Assembly: GCA_949741915.1 (NCBI GenBank)
Contig: CATJOM010000088.1
Coordinates: 1-34,325, forward strand
Direction: 5' to 3'
Length of the DNA stretch: 34,325 bases
Origin: an uncultured Candidatus Melainabacteria bacterium
GTDB lineage: Bacteria; Cyanobacteriota; Vampirovibrionia; Gastranaerophilales; Gastranaerophilaceae
Part shown: positions 17,272 through 26,700 of the stretch, in pieces
How positions within the stretch are numbered: position 1 is the first letter of the stretch
Layout: every line of letters begins with the position of its first letter
Translations under genes and position numbers: made by a program
The notes under the pieces: model-generated
Seen by the model: only the letters and a program-made list of their open reading frames with translations
The model's database searches: none
Told to the model about the DNA's origin: nothing

Positions 17272-17604
17272 AAAAGACTATCGGAAGGTAAAGTAGTCGA
17301 AAACAGTGGTAATAAGCGCGCCTTGCCATGCTTAGTCTTAAAGAATCTTGGATATAGCGCTATAGCATTCCAAAGCAGGGAAACTACATAGGGAATCACG
17401 CAGTGCAGGAGTGAGTGCTACCTCTGAGTACTTCTGCCTCTAGTGCTACAAAGGCCGACATAGGTATGATGGATGCCTACTAAGATATAAGCCCTAATAA
17501 TGTCAACCTGAAAGCAAGAGCGTAAACACTGCGCACTAAACCCTTATATGGTGTCAAATGCAACAAATATGCATAACTGCTGAGATAAGCCAAGAAGGCT
17601 AAAT

Positions 17605-17631
17605 GGTGGCTACTTATAGGAAGTAGCCACC
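17605..17631. repeat. Perfect 11-bp hairpin inside the array
   Basis: GGTGGCTACTT (17605-17615) and AAGTAGCCACC (17621-17631) pair perfectly around the loop ATAGG. It lies about 195 bp 3' of cassette 13, so it does not follow the fixed spacing of hairpins a-e. There is no T run, so it is not a classical terminator. Confidence 0.6.
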
Positions 17632-17825
17632 GTAAACCTACAGCAATATGAGGCATGCACCGCTGTATAGTGGCTAAAACCTGCAAATAATAAGGTTAAA
17701 CACAGTGTGAAAAGCTCATAAGCCTCTATAAAAAGGCTACTTACGCCATAACGGACACTCAAAATGCGGCAGAAAAGGCTCAGTAAAGCGTATTTCACTG
17801 AATGCTAAATCCATAAAGACTGCAA

Positions 17826-18035
17826 GCGCACCGAAAACGCATAGGTGCTGACGCACTTCCCTACGCTGCCTGTAGTGCTGCAAAGACCCGAACTATATAC
17901 GCTGCCACTGCCAAGCGCAAGAGCTTGATAGCAGCTACTTCCAAGGTATTGGGCTGACCAAAATATGTATGGGTAGCAGTGGCCGGCATCTGAGGTGCCT
18001 ACAGCAGAGCCCGCACGGCCGCTGTATCTATGCAA
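17826..18035 (-). repeat. Silent cassette 13 (5' cysteines lost)
   Basis: Reads SGRAGSAVGTSDAGHCYPYIFWS, a long variable loop with an extra Cys pair, and TYAFSVR. The first cysteine positions are missing and SGC has become SGR. Its HCYPY core is closest to cassette 3. It is the last recognisable cassette before the right end of the array. Confidence 0.68.
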
Positions 18036-18551
18036 CTGCCAAAAAACTCCCTAGTAGGTCATCCGTGCTGCGGTACACCTCAAAAGCATAACTGGAGCGC
18101 CTAGCAACCAGGAAAGTATGCCAAAACCGAAAATATACGCAACCCTTGCGGCAGGCCGAATATAGCTGAAGGCCTCAATATAGCAAGCTGCAAAACTGCT
18201 AACGGCATAGTAGCAAGCTTGTATAAGAACGGCAAATAAGGGTAGGGTAGTACCGCAACTGCAGGGGGCATGCGCAAAGTAGCTCGCACAGCACAAAGCA
18301 CAGAAAAAACTTGCAGTAAACACAAAAAGCAGCTAGGGAAGCAGTGCAGGGCATGACTCAATATAAAATAACTGCAGAAGAACTGAAGTTAAACTATCAA
18401 GGTGCAGCAGACCCTATAATCTGGCATGCGTAAATATTCGGGTGCACTGTGTCTGGTAAAAGGCAAGAAATTTAGCCTGTTAATATCAACGCTATCAGGC
18501 GGTATTTGTTTCTGCCGGCTGATTTCCGGCACACAAAGCTGAATCATTTTG

Positions 18552-18612
18552 ATGACCTTGCCGACGATTTGGATTCTCCTTCTGCCGAAATCCTTAAACT
18601 CCGGCACTCTTG
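18552..18612. repeat. 61-nt direct repeat, right copy
   Basis: About 80% identical to 41-101 and in the same orientation. It sits at the right edge of the cassette block, where the sequence returns to normal AT-rich composition at about 18620. On the minus strand it lies in an open frame (18389-18607, starting MPEFKDFGRRR) that I do not recognise and do not call as a gene. Confidence 0.6.
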
Positions 18613-19298
18613 GAGGTTATTTTAATAATATTTTTAAATTTAAGAATTGGCAAATGTGTGAAGTTTTTTGTTGCGCGCCTGCAGAAGTCAAAACAATTGC
18701 AGGGCAAGCTTTTTAAGTATTGGGTTTGCCAAAATTATGCTTTATTACCTTATTTATAATATTTTTAATTAATTAAAATATCAGCCTGGTGCTGCTTTCA
18801 AGGATTTAAGCGCGTTACATTCTAGCAAAATCAAGATTTTACAGGAATTAATTTCGGCAAATGGTGCTTTATATAAGGGTTTAATGTGTTAATTTTATGT
18901 TAAGTTTACAATTTATGCCTGCAAAGCTTGCAGTGAACCTTTTTTAACCGTAAATACAGTCGAAACTCTTTTGGTATCCGTGTTTATAGACGTTTGTTTT
19001 TCACGTATCAGCTTTTGCGGGCTTGTAAATACTGATTTTTTGTATTTATGCGCCTTAAATATGTGTAAAATTCGCAAAAACCTTTGAACACCAAGCTTTT
19101 ACGCCTGCTGTTTAATGAAGCATATATCTTAAATATGCAAAAAAGCTTATTCTATGGGCATTTCAGCGTGATAAAATTTTGGAATAAAAGATTTTATAAG
19201 GGTTTTAGGCTGTTTGATTGCAGATTAGCAAAACAGTTTATCTGCACGTATAAAAAATACCTAAAACTCAATATTAGAAAGCGTTTTCAGATATTTTT
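18613..19298. other. Non-coding region between the cassette array and rnhB
   Basis: About 690 bp of AT-rich DNA. A 72-codon plus-strand frame (19084-19302) lacks an RBS and resembles nothing I know, so I leave it out. No tRNA or convincing terminator is visible. Confidence 0.5.
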
Positions 19299-20024
19299 TT
19301 AAAAATGTAGTTTCTGCTGACTGATTTTATCTTTTTCTAAAATATTTCTTATGTATGTTTTTCTGTGATATTTTGAAGGCCCGAATTTTCGAATTGCCTC
19401 TATATGTTGCCTGGAAAGGTAGCCCTTATTGCGTTTCCAGCCGTACATAGGAAATTCTTCATCTAATTTTAGCATATAATCATCCCTTGTGACTTTGGCT
19501 AAAATGCTTGCTGCAGCTATTGATGCGGACTTTCCATCCCCTTTAACCACTGTTTTTTGCGGAAAATCATACCCGCGAATCTTGTTATTACCGTCTACAA
19601 GCACAATACAGGTGGTTTGAACTTTGCGAACAACCTCCATACAGGCGTTTTTCATAGCTTCGCAGGTTGCATTTAGTATATTTATCTTATCTATCATGGC
19701 CTCATCCACAGTCGCAATGGCATTTTCAGTACACTCAAGTATGGCAGGATACAGACTGTGCCTGGTTTTTTCGCTAATTTGCTTTGAATCATTTAGCTTT
19801 ACAAGTTTTTCAATTAATTTGTCATCAATCTCTCTAAAACACACACTGGCAGCTACTAATGGCCCTGCAGCGGGCCCCCTTCCTGCTTCATCGGTGCCTA
19901 TAAGGAGGTTGCATTTTGTTCTTTTAAGGCTTTCTTTATCAAAATTAAATAAACTCAAATTTGGCCCTAAATCCTCATTATGAGGGTTTTCCAGGGTTAT
20001 TTTGTCATCATTATTCCAAATCAT
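19299..20024 (-). CDS. rnhB: Ribonuclease HII
   Basis: RNase HII cuts the RNA strand of RNA-DNA hybrids and removes single ribonucleotides misincorporated in DNA. The 241-residue protein carries the family signatures: GTDEAGRGPAAGP with catalytic D45 and E46, VLVDGNN with D144, and KVTRDDYM with D181. KGDGKSASIAAASILAK forms the typical helix before the last Asp. About 38 extra N-terminal residues precede the conserved core. The start overlaps the end of rbgA by 14 nt, so the two are translationally coupled. The order rplS-rbgA-rnhB is also found in Firmicutes. Confidence 0.96.
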   Translation of the reverse strand: MIWNNDDKITLENPHNEDLGPNLSLFNFDKESLKRTKCNLLIGTDEAGRGPAAGPLVAASVCFREIDDKLIEKLVKLNDSKQISEKTRHSLYPAILECTENAIATVDEAMIDKINILNATCEAMKNACMEVVRKVQTTCIVLVDGNNKIRGYDFPQKTVVKGDGKSASIAAASILAKVTRDDYMLKLDEEFPMYGWKRNKGYLSRQHIEAIRKFGPSKYHRKTYIRNILEKDKISQQKLHF

Positions 20025-20850
20025 CCAGCGTAATTTTTCCTATTTTTCCGTCTCTGAAATTCAGCAATATAAACTGTGAACACCTTGTCACATCTGGCTT
20101 TCCATCCTTCACAAGCCAGTTTCTTGAAAGTGCTATATTTTCTATTGTAACATCATCCTGGCCTAAGTTATAATATTTTCTCAATATTTCTTCATATTTC
20201 TTAACAAGAATTTTCAAAAGTTCTCTAGCTGTATGCTCGTTATCATAGGCTTTTTCACCTATTGAATTCACGGAAGCCAGCTTCAATATTGCTTTTTGGT
20301 CTTCCTGCCTGCTTGGAATAATCCCTGGTGTATCCAGAAGTTCAATCTTATCATGTACCCGAACCCATTGCTGTTGGCGGGTAACACCTGCTTTTGCACC
20401 GGTTTTTGTTTTGCCCCTTTTAATCAACCTGTTTATTGTGCTTGATTTTCCAACATTTGGCATGCCAATTACCATCACCCTGATAGCCCTTGGCAGTAGG
20501 CCTTTTTGCGCCATTTTTTCATGGATTGGTTTTGCGGTTTCTAAAATTTTGTTAATTATTAAATTTGTATCTTTGCTGCTGCTATTCGAGGTTAGAAGAC
20601 ATATAGCGCCTGTCTTTTCCTCTATATATTTTTTCCACTTTGGGTTCTCATTTTCATCAGATAAATCGCATTTGTTTAATAGAATTATTCTTGGCTTCTG
20701 GCCTATGAGCCTTGTGGTGTCACCATATGAGCTTGAAATGGGTATCCTTGCATCCAAAACCTCCAACACAACATCAACCAGGGAAAGTTTTTCCCTTAGC
20801 GCTTTTTCGGCTTTTGCAATATGTCCTGGGTACCAGTGAATGTGGCTCAT
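20011..20850 (-). CDS. rbgA: Ribosome biogenesis GTPase (RbgA/YlqF)
   Basis: RbgA is a circularly permuted GTPase needed for late assembly of the 50S ribosomal subunit. The motifs occur in the permuted order expected. The N-terminal HWYPGHIAKAEKAL comes first, then G4 NKCDL at residues 59-63, G1 GMPNVGKSS at 129-137, the G2 region GVTR at 155-158 and G3 DTPG at 173-176. The C-terminal helical domain follows. The 279-residue length is normal. An AAGGAAAG RBS precedes the ATG. It lies between rplS and rnhB in one minus-strand operon, with a terminator-like hairpin after rplS that may lower its expression relative to L19. Confidence 0.95.
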   Translation of the reverse strand: MSHIHWYPGHIAKAEKALREKLSLVDVVLEVLDARIPISSSYGDTTRLIGQKPRIILLNKCDLSDENENPKWKKYIEEKTGAICLLTSNSSSKDTNLIINKILETAKPIHEKMAQKGLLPRAIRVMVIGMPNVGKSSTINRLIKRGKTKTGAKAGVTRQQQWVRVHDKIELLDTPGIIPSRQEDQKAILKLASVNSIGEKAYDNEHTARELLKILVKKYEEILRKYYNLGQDDVTIENIALSRNWLVKDGKPDVTRCSQFILLNFRDGKIGKITLDDLE

Positions 20851-20944
20851 TTTTCTTTCCTTATATATTTTCTATAGCCTGCTTTGCGCTGTCTGACGCT
20901 GTTTTGCAAGATTAATCTAATCTTTATAAAATTATCATACACTA

Positions 20945-20990
20945 AAAATGCCGTAAAGATTTCTTTTATGATGAATCTTTACGGCATTTT
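20945..20990. terminator. Strong terminator hairpin downstream of rplS
   Basis: A 17-bp perfect stem, AAAATGCCGTAAAGATT (20945-20961) with its reverse complement (20974-20990), encloses a 12-nt loop. It is followed by T runs on both strands. On the minus strand it lies between rplS and rbgA, so it probably ends most rplS transcripts. Confidence 0.85.
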
Positions 20991-21003
20991 AATTTTTTAT
21001 TAA

Positions 21004-21046
21004 CTGTATTAATTTACATAATTTTAAATTTTGTAAATTAATACAG
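21004..21046. repeat. 14-bp perfect inverted repeat after rplS
   Basis: CTGTATTAATTTAC (21004-21017) pairs with GTAAATTAATACAG (21033-21046) around 15 nt. It stands next to the terminator and 26 bp after the rplS stop. It may be an AT-rich regulatory or mRNA-stabilising stem. Confidence 0.55.
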
Positions 21047-21071
21047 GCTGAAAAGGCCTCTATGGCACAGT

Positions 21072-21425
21072 TTATCTTTTCTCAAGTTTTTCCCTGATTC
21101 TTGTAGCCTTGCCAGAACGTTCTCTTAAGTAATATAATTTAGCGCGTCTTACAGCACCTCTTCTTAATACCTGAATTTTTTCAATTCTTGGTGAGTAAAT
21201 GGCAAAAACCCTTTCTACACCAATACCTTGGAAAATTTTTCTAACAGTAATAGTTTTATTGATGCCTGAGCCACGTTTTTTAATAACAGTGCCCTCAAAC
21301 GCCTGTGTTCTTTCTTTGTTGCCTTCTATGATTCTAACAAAAACCTTAACGGTGTCGCCAGGATTCATTGCAGGCATTTCTTTTTGTGTATATTCGTTTT
21401 CTAATTCTCTGATGATAGGATTCAT
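21072..21425 (-). CDS. rplS: 50S ribosomal protein L19
   Basis: L19 lies at the interface between the ribosomal subunits. The 117-residue length is typical. The sequence shows the family blocks: FNPGDTV-like '[20 protein letters not shown]', [33 protein letters not shown] and [20 protein letters not shown]. It is the first gene of the minus-strand rplS-rbgA-rnhB cluster and is divergent from the ADP-ribosyltransferase-like gene at 21629. In many bacteria trmD and rimM precede rplS, but here they do not. Confidence 0.97.
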   Translation of the reverse strand: MNPIIRELENEYTQKEMPAMNPGDTVKVFVRIIEGNKERTQAFEGTVIKKRGSGINKTITVRKIFQGIGVERVFAIYSPRIEKIQVLRRGAVRRAKLYYLRERSGKATRIREKLEKR

Positions 21426-21628
21426 TTTAATTTACCTTCTAGTGTATACCATTGTATTTTTGATATTATCCTAAACAATAATAATATTCAAGCCCGAATT
21501 TGAAAAATGTTTCTGATTGTAAAATTTTGTAACAATTATTTCTTATTTTCTCTCATCCTCCCCTCAAAAAAGCAAAAAAAAATTTGTTTTGGTTTTAATA
21601 ATAATATAGATAATCCATAAGGGAAGAT

Positions 21629-23473
21629 ATGACAAACATACAAAATGCATCAAATGCGCAAATAATAAAGCCTTTAGAGAATTCAGGCACCCAAAATCCC
21701 AAGGTGCAGAGCCTTAACGCCCAAGTGCAAACTCTGTCAGCTAAGGCAAATACCCAAACATCAAACAATAATGTCGTGGACAATAAATACACAAAGGATG
21801 GCGATACTATCACCATTCCTTTATTAAACAAAGAAGTAAAGAAAACCAGCGCCATAATTGCCGGTGCTACAACGCTTTTGGCAGCAGGCATAGGCATTTT
21901 TGCTTTTGTAAAGGGAAAAGGCTCCACAAAGCCTGCAAACACTCCATGGAAAGATTACCTATCAAATCTTAAAGACAATTACACCGGAAAAATCAAAGGC
22001 AATCTCAATAACGGCGATAAAATCACCCTTGAATACAAAGATGGAAAAATTGTAAAATCATCAAGAAAAGGTAAAGAAAACTTTACAAAAACCTACGAAA
22101 CAAGAAACGGCGAAAGTATTGTAAAGAAAATTGAAGATGGTAAAACAACGGATATAAACCTGACTGAAACAAGGGAAGCTGTGAATAAGTCGCAAAGCGA
22201 TGTTAAGAATTTGCTGGATAATAAGGATTCTATAAGCCTTGATGATTTTAAACAGCAGGCGGCTGATATAAAATACAAAAGCAAAGTTCAAAAAGAAGAA
22301 TTAAATGATGTTATAGCAAAAAAGCAGGCAGCGTATGACTATGACAGACAAAATAAAGATATTAAAGATATTAAGTTTGCAAAAATATATGGCGAAGATG
22401 GCAGAATAAGCTGCACTGCCGCGACATTTAACAGCATGCCTTATATGGGAAAAATTCACTATACCCTGCCAAACGGCGATAAGATTGAGATAGAAACCGA
22501 TGTTATCGGCTGGATAAGAAAATCAACAAAAACTGATAAAAATGACAAAAACATTTTTGTAAAAGAATACTATAATGGTCATGTTAAAAAGATAACCGAA
22601 GATGGGAAAACAAGGGAAGTTCAGCTATACCGCATAAAAAACAATGTTACAAACTCCAGAGATGAGCTCCATAAGCTTTTGAATAATGCTGATAAATATA
22701 CCTTGGAGGAATTTGAAAAACAGGCTGGCGGCATTAAGTATAAATCCATGGCCGAGAAGGATAAAATCAACAAGATAATTAATGCTAAAAAAGAAGCTGC
22801 TAAAAAGGCTGCCGATGCAAAGCAAAAAGAGTGCTATGACATAACAATGGAAAATATTCAAAAATCAAAAGAACTTTCAAAAAGGGTGGATGATATTATG
22901 AAGGACGACGCTAAAATGCAGGAATTTTTGAATACTAAAATTACCATAAACAAAAGTAACTATGACTGCACCAGGGTTGAAACCACACTTGATGAGGCGC
23001 TTAATAATACAATTTTAGGAACTTATGACAGTGTGCCCGAAACCATATACCACGGCACAAATAAGTATTCTTATGATGATATTTTAAAGAATGGTTTTTC
23101 TACTGATGCCTGCAATATAACGGAATCAGGCAGAGGCGTATATTTTGGGGTTGACAAAGCCGGAGCCGAAAATTATGCCAGTGACGGCGCGGTTATAAAA
23201 GCAAAATACACCGGAGGAAAAATTGCAAATGTTACACCGGGTGTGGTGGGTGAAATTGGCTTCCAGAATAATGTCCGTTCTTTGGCTCAGGATTTATTCG
23301 GTTTGAAATTTTTGGATGATGACAGTGATAAGATTATAAAAGAGCTGATTGACAGGTGCTATGCCCAAAAATTAAAGTCATTGGGATATGATGCAGTCCA
23401 TGCTGCAAGTTTTGGGGCAAAATGCGAATATATAGCTGTTTTAGACCCTAAAGACATTTGGATTATTAAGTAA
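21629..23473 (+). CDS. Membrane-anchored protein with ADP-ribosyltransferase-like C-terminus
   Basis: This is a 614-residue protein. A polar N-terminus is followed by one hydrophobic helix (about 74-94). Two related repeats of about 110 residues come next (about 121-235 and 274-392), each with (L/N)xNGDKI, a KKIxEDGKT turn, and (D)DFxxQAxxIKYKSxxxK. The C-terminal domain (about 465-614) matches the layout of PARP-like/ART-PolyVal ADP-ribosyltransferases. It has ETIYHGT with H475, GRGVYFG with Y505, and GYDAV followed by CEYIAVLDPKDI with E600, a possible H-Y-E triad. I infer NAD-dependent modification of a protein target, perhaps as an effector or toxin. No signal peptide, no immunity gene and no secretion gene are adjacent. 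GGGA before the ATG supports the start. Confidence 0.72.
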   Translation: MTNIQNASNAQIIKPLENSGTQNPKVQSLNAQVQTLSAKANTQTSNNNVVDNKYTKDGDTITIPLLNKEVKKTSAIIAGATTLLAAGIGIFAFVKGKGSTKPANTPWKDYLSNLKDNYTGKIKGNLNNGDKITLEYKDGKIVKSSRKGKENFTKTYETRNGESIVKKIEDGKTTDINLTETREAVNKSQSDVKNLLDNKDSISLDDFKQQAADIKYKSKVQKEELNDVIAKKQAAYDYDRQNKDIKDIKFAKIYGEDGRISCTAATFNSMPYMGKIHYTLPNGDKIEIETDVIGWIRKSTKTDKNDKNIFVKEYYNGHVKKITEDGKTREVQLYRIKNNVTNSRDELHKLLNNADKYTLEEFEKQAGGIKYKSMAEKDKINKIINAKKEAAKKAADAKQKECYDITMENIQKSKELSKRVDDIMKDDAKMQEFLNTKITINKSNYDCTRVETTLDEALNNTILGTYDSVPETIYHGTNKYSYDDILKNGFSTDACNITESGRGVYFGVDKAGAENYASDGAVIKAKYTGGKIANVTPGVVGEIGFQNNVRSLAQDLFGLKFLDDDSDKIIKELIDRCYAQKLKSLGYDAVHAASFGAKCEYIAVLDPKDIWIIK

Positions 23474-23638
23474 ATTTATACATCCTTATGGCGTTTCATG
23501 GTATCTGGAGTGTTAAATTACATACGCCTAAAATGCATTTTTACACAGCCAAAAAGGTGTTCTATTAGCGTACATTAAATATGGTCGTACGTTTATATAA
23601 AAGAGTGAACCGCCAAACGGATTTTTAAGTGCATACAA

Positions 23639-23678
23639 AAATACGCACTATTTCGAAAACTACACTTTTTGCGTATTT
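23639..23678. terminator. Possible terminator between the ART-like gene and dnaE
   Basis: AAATACGCA (23639-23647) pairs with TGCGTATTT (23670-23678) in the gap where two convergent genes end. The stem is short and has a 22-nt loop, so it is a weak candidate. Confidence 0.4.
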
Positions 23679-23703
23679 GCGGAAAGTGCTTCTGAAAATA
23701 GCC

Positions 23704-26700
23704 CTACGCTGCCTGTTTATTGGATGAGCTGAGACTCTTTATTTCAAGCTCGATTTTCCCCGGGAACGCTCTTGTTATGGCATTTTTTACATCGGATGAG
23801 GCGTTTACCCAGAGGTGTTTGTTGGTTAAAATCTGCACTCTGTGGTTCTCATTGCCGCTTTCTTCATCCTCAAAGTCAACCACGACAGGGTCTTCCCCAT
23901 TATTTTTAGCTAAAAGCTCTTTTAAATATATCATTTCCTCAAATTCTAAGTCAGCGAGAAATTTTAATGTAACAAGATTAACATTTCCGATGGGTTTGAC
24001 ATCCTGTACCACAAGGTTTAATTCATCATCCCTGATTTGAACCTTGGCATTCATAATGAGTTTTTCTTCGCCCTGAATCATATCGCCGTATTTTTCAACG
24101 GTTTTTGGGAACGTTACAAACTCAATCCTTCCGCCTGATAAATCCTCAATTATCCCTGTTTTTAATATTTTTGCAGGGTCTTTCCTTGTGGGTTTTGCAG
24201 CAACACGCGTCAAGAGCCCGCAAATTGTAACATTTTTGTCATTTTCAGGGTTTTGAATAATTTCTGTAATAGTATCTGTGGTTAAATACTTTAGTGTATC
24301 CCTGATGCTTGATAGCGGGTGGCTTGTAACATAAATTCCCATTAAATCGTGCTCAAACTGCTGAATTTCGGTATCAAGATATTCATCATTTGAATCACCC
24401 ATTAATTCAAAGGTTGGAATGCCTAAATCCTGTGCGGCATCACCAAGGCTTGCAAAAAGGCTTACCTGGCCGGCACTTTGGGCGTTTTTCTTTGAATATA
24501 CATCCTTTAAAATTCTATCATAGTTTTCCATTAGCTGCTTTCGGCTTTTTTCAACACTTGAAAATGCGCCGACCTTGATTAAAGCTTCCAAAGTAAGTTT
24601 GTTCAAGCATCTGCCGTCCATTCTGGAACAGTAATCATATAAACTCTCAAATTGTTTTTCGCTACGCTCTTTTGCGATAGTTTCAACTACGCCTCTGCCC
24701 ACGTTTTTAACGGATGCAAGGCCAAACCTTATATTGTTGCCGTCAGGTGTAAAGTCCGCATCTGATTTATTAATATCTGGCGGAAGCACAGGAATGCCAA
24801 GGGATTGGCACTGAAGAATATATTGCTGTGTTTTTTCCTGATTATCAGCTTGGGATGTTAAAATTGCAGCCATCCACTCAACTGGGTAATGCGCCTTTAA
24901 GTAGGCTGTTTGGTAGGCAACAAACGCATAAGCAGATGAGTGTGCCTTATTAAAACAGTACTTTGCAAAACTTTCTATTTGTTCAAACAGTTTACTTGCT
25001 CCGGCTTCGCTCATTCCTTTACTGGCTGAGGCCTTTACAAAACGCTCTTTCTGCTCTGCCATCTGCTGCAGTTTCTTTTTACCCATCATTCGACGCACCA
25101 TATCAGCATCTCCAAGCGAATAGTCAGCAAGTGTCTGGAAAATCTGCATAATCTGCTCTTGATATAAAATTGTGCCGTAGGTGTCCTTTAATATGGTCTT
25201 TAGAAGAGGATGTGCAAACTCGATTTTCTGTCTGCCGTGTTTTCTATCTACAAAATCATCCACCATGCCTGCTTCCAAAGGGCCTGGTCTAAACAGCGCA
25301 ACAAGAGCGCCTAAATCTTCAAATACTGTTGGTTTTAGCCTTTTTACAAGTGCTTTCATACCAGGTGATTCAAGCTGGAAAACGCCGTCTGTTTCACCCC
25401 TTTTTAATAATTCAAATGTTTTTTCATCATCAAGAGGTATTTTATTTATCGCAATATCTTTGCCTGTGCGCTTCTTTACCATATCAATACAGTCTCTTAT
25501 GATGGTTAAAGTTTCAAGGCCAAGAAAGTCCATCTTCAAAAGGCCTATTTTTTCAATACCTGCCATTGGATATTGCGTTGTGGTCGATTTTTCCTTTGAT
25601 AGTGCAACGGGAATAATGTCGCTCATTGGTTTTGGGGCAATAATAACACCTGCGGCGTGTGTGCCCACCTGGTTTTTCAGACCTTCAAGGTTCAAGGCTT
25701 CATCAATCAGGCTTTTTGCCTGTGGGTCAGAATCATGAAGCTGCCTGAATTCCGTACCATCAGCAAGTGCATCCTTAAGCTTTGTGCCAGGCACAGATGG
25801 TATCATTCCAGCCCATTTGTTTGCTGTTGAAAAATCAATATCATAAACCCTTGCAACAGCCTTCAAGGCGGCCTTTGCAGCAAGTGTGCCAAACGTTATA
25901 ATTTGACAAACATGGTCTGCCCCCCATCTGTCTGAAACATAGTCTATAACTTCACCGCGGCGCCTTTTACAAAAGTCTATATCTATATCAGGCATAGATA
26001 TGCGCTCAGGATTTAAAAATCTTTCAAACAAGAGATTGTGCTCAATCGGATCAAGCTCTGTTATTCCAAGTGAATATGCAACAATACTTCCTGCTGCAGA
26101 GCCTCTTCCGGGGCCAACGGGGATATCATGTCTCTTTGCCCAGTCAATAAAGTCCCACGTTAAAAGGAAGTACGCTGGAAAGCCCATCTTAAAGATTACG
26201 CTTTTTTCATATTCGTATCTTTCCATAATACTGTCTGGAATTGGGTCGCCGTATCGTTCTTTAAGACCCTTTTTACAAAGTACATCAAAATATTCTTCTT
26301 CGGATAAATTGTCTGGACAAGGGTATTTTGGCAGATATTCTTTTGTTTTGCCAAACTCCAGCTTATCCATCTGAAAATCAACTTTATCAGCTATTTCAAC
26401 AGTATTTTCAATGCATTTGTTGAAATAATCTTCATCCATCCAATCAAATGCTTTTCTTAATTCTTCAACCGTTTTTACATAAAATTCATTAACCGAAAAT
26501 TTAAAACGGTTTTGATCATGTTTCGAAGACTTTGTCTGCTCACAAAGTAGAGTGTCATGCCATAATGCATCCTTTGCCCTTAAATAATGAGAGTCATTTG
26601 TAATAACAGTTTTTATACCATATTTTTCAGCAATTTCCATAAGGAATGGATTTGAATCCTTTTGCTCTGTGAGGCCATGGTCCTGCAATTCTATATAATA

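Larger units (their letters stand above)
11170..18400 (-). repeat. Array of 13 silent lectin-like cassettes
   Basis: This 7.2-kb block has no intact gene. On the minus strand it contains 13 diverged cassettes of about 180-215 bp, centre-to-centre roughly 320-760 bp, all in the same orientation. Each is open in one frame and encodes a module with fixed points: optional QLCD, then GS(S)VxC, xxC(A/T)G, GxCxPxxxW(S/G), and finally (A/G)(F/Y)SVR(C). The residues between the fixed points vary strongly, and none has a start codon with an RBS. The DNA between cassettes is stop-rich. It looks richer in G and C than the flanks and has A in excess of T on the plus strand (by eye). The same module occurs in the prepilin-like gene at 28966-29169. 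Interpretation: an archive of donor segments for recombination. Alternatives are a decayed gene family or an integron-like cassette array. Confidence 0.75.

Noticed and set aside
11170-18400. Many minus- and plus-strand ORFs of 60-160 codons in the array taken as separate genes
   Set aside because: They lack RBSs, overlap in conflicting frames, and only the about 200-bp cassette portions are conserved. The parts outside the cassettes show no conserved sequence.
11170-18400. An ordinary integron gene-cassette array
   Set aside because: The cassettes have no start codons, and the hairpins lack recognisable RYYYAAC/GTTRRRY core sites. Only 5 of 13 cassettes have a hairpin, and no integrase gene is present. 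An attC covariance search would settle it.
18389-18607. 72-codon minus-strand ORF starting MPEFKDFGRRR
   Set aside because: It contains the 61-nt repeat, whose other copy is full of stops. No RBS and no recognisable domain beyond the repeat.
19084-19302. 72-codon plus-strand ORF
   Set aside because: Non-ATG start without an RBS, composition of AT-rich intergenic DNA, and it runs into the 3' end of rnhB.
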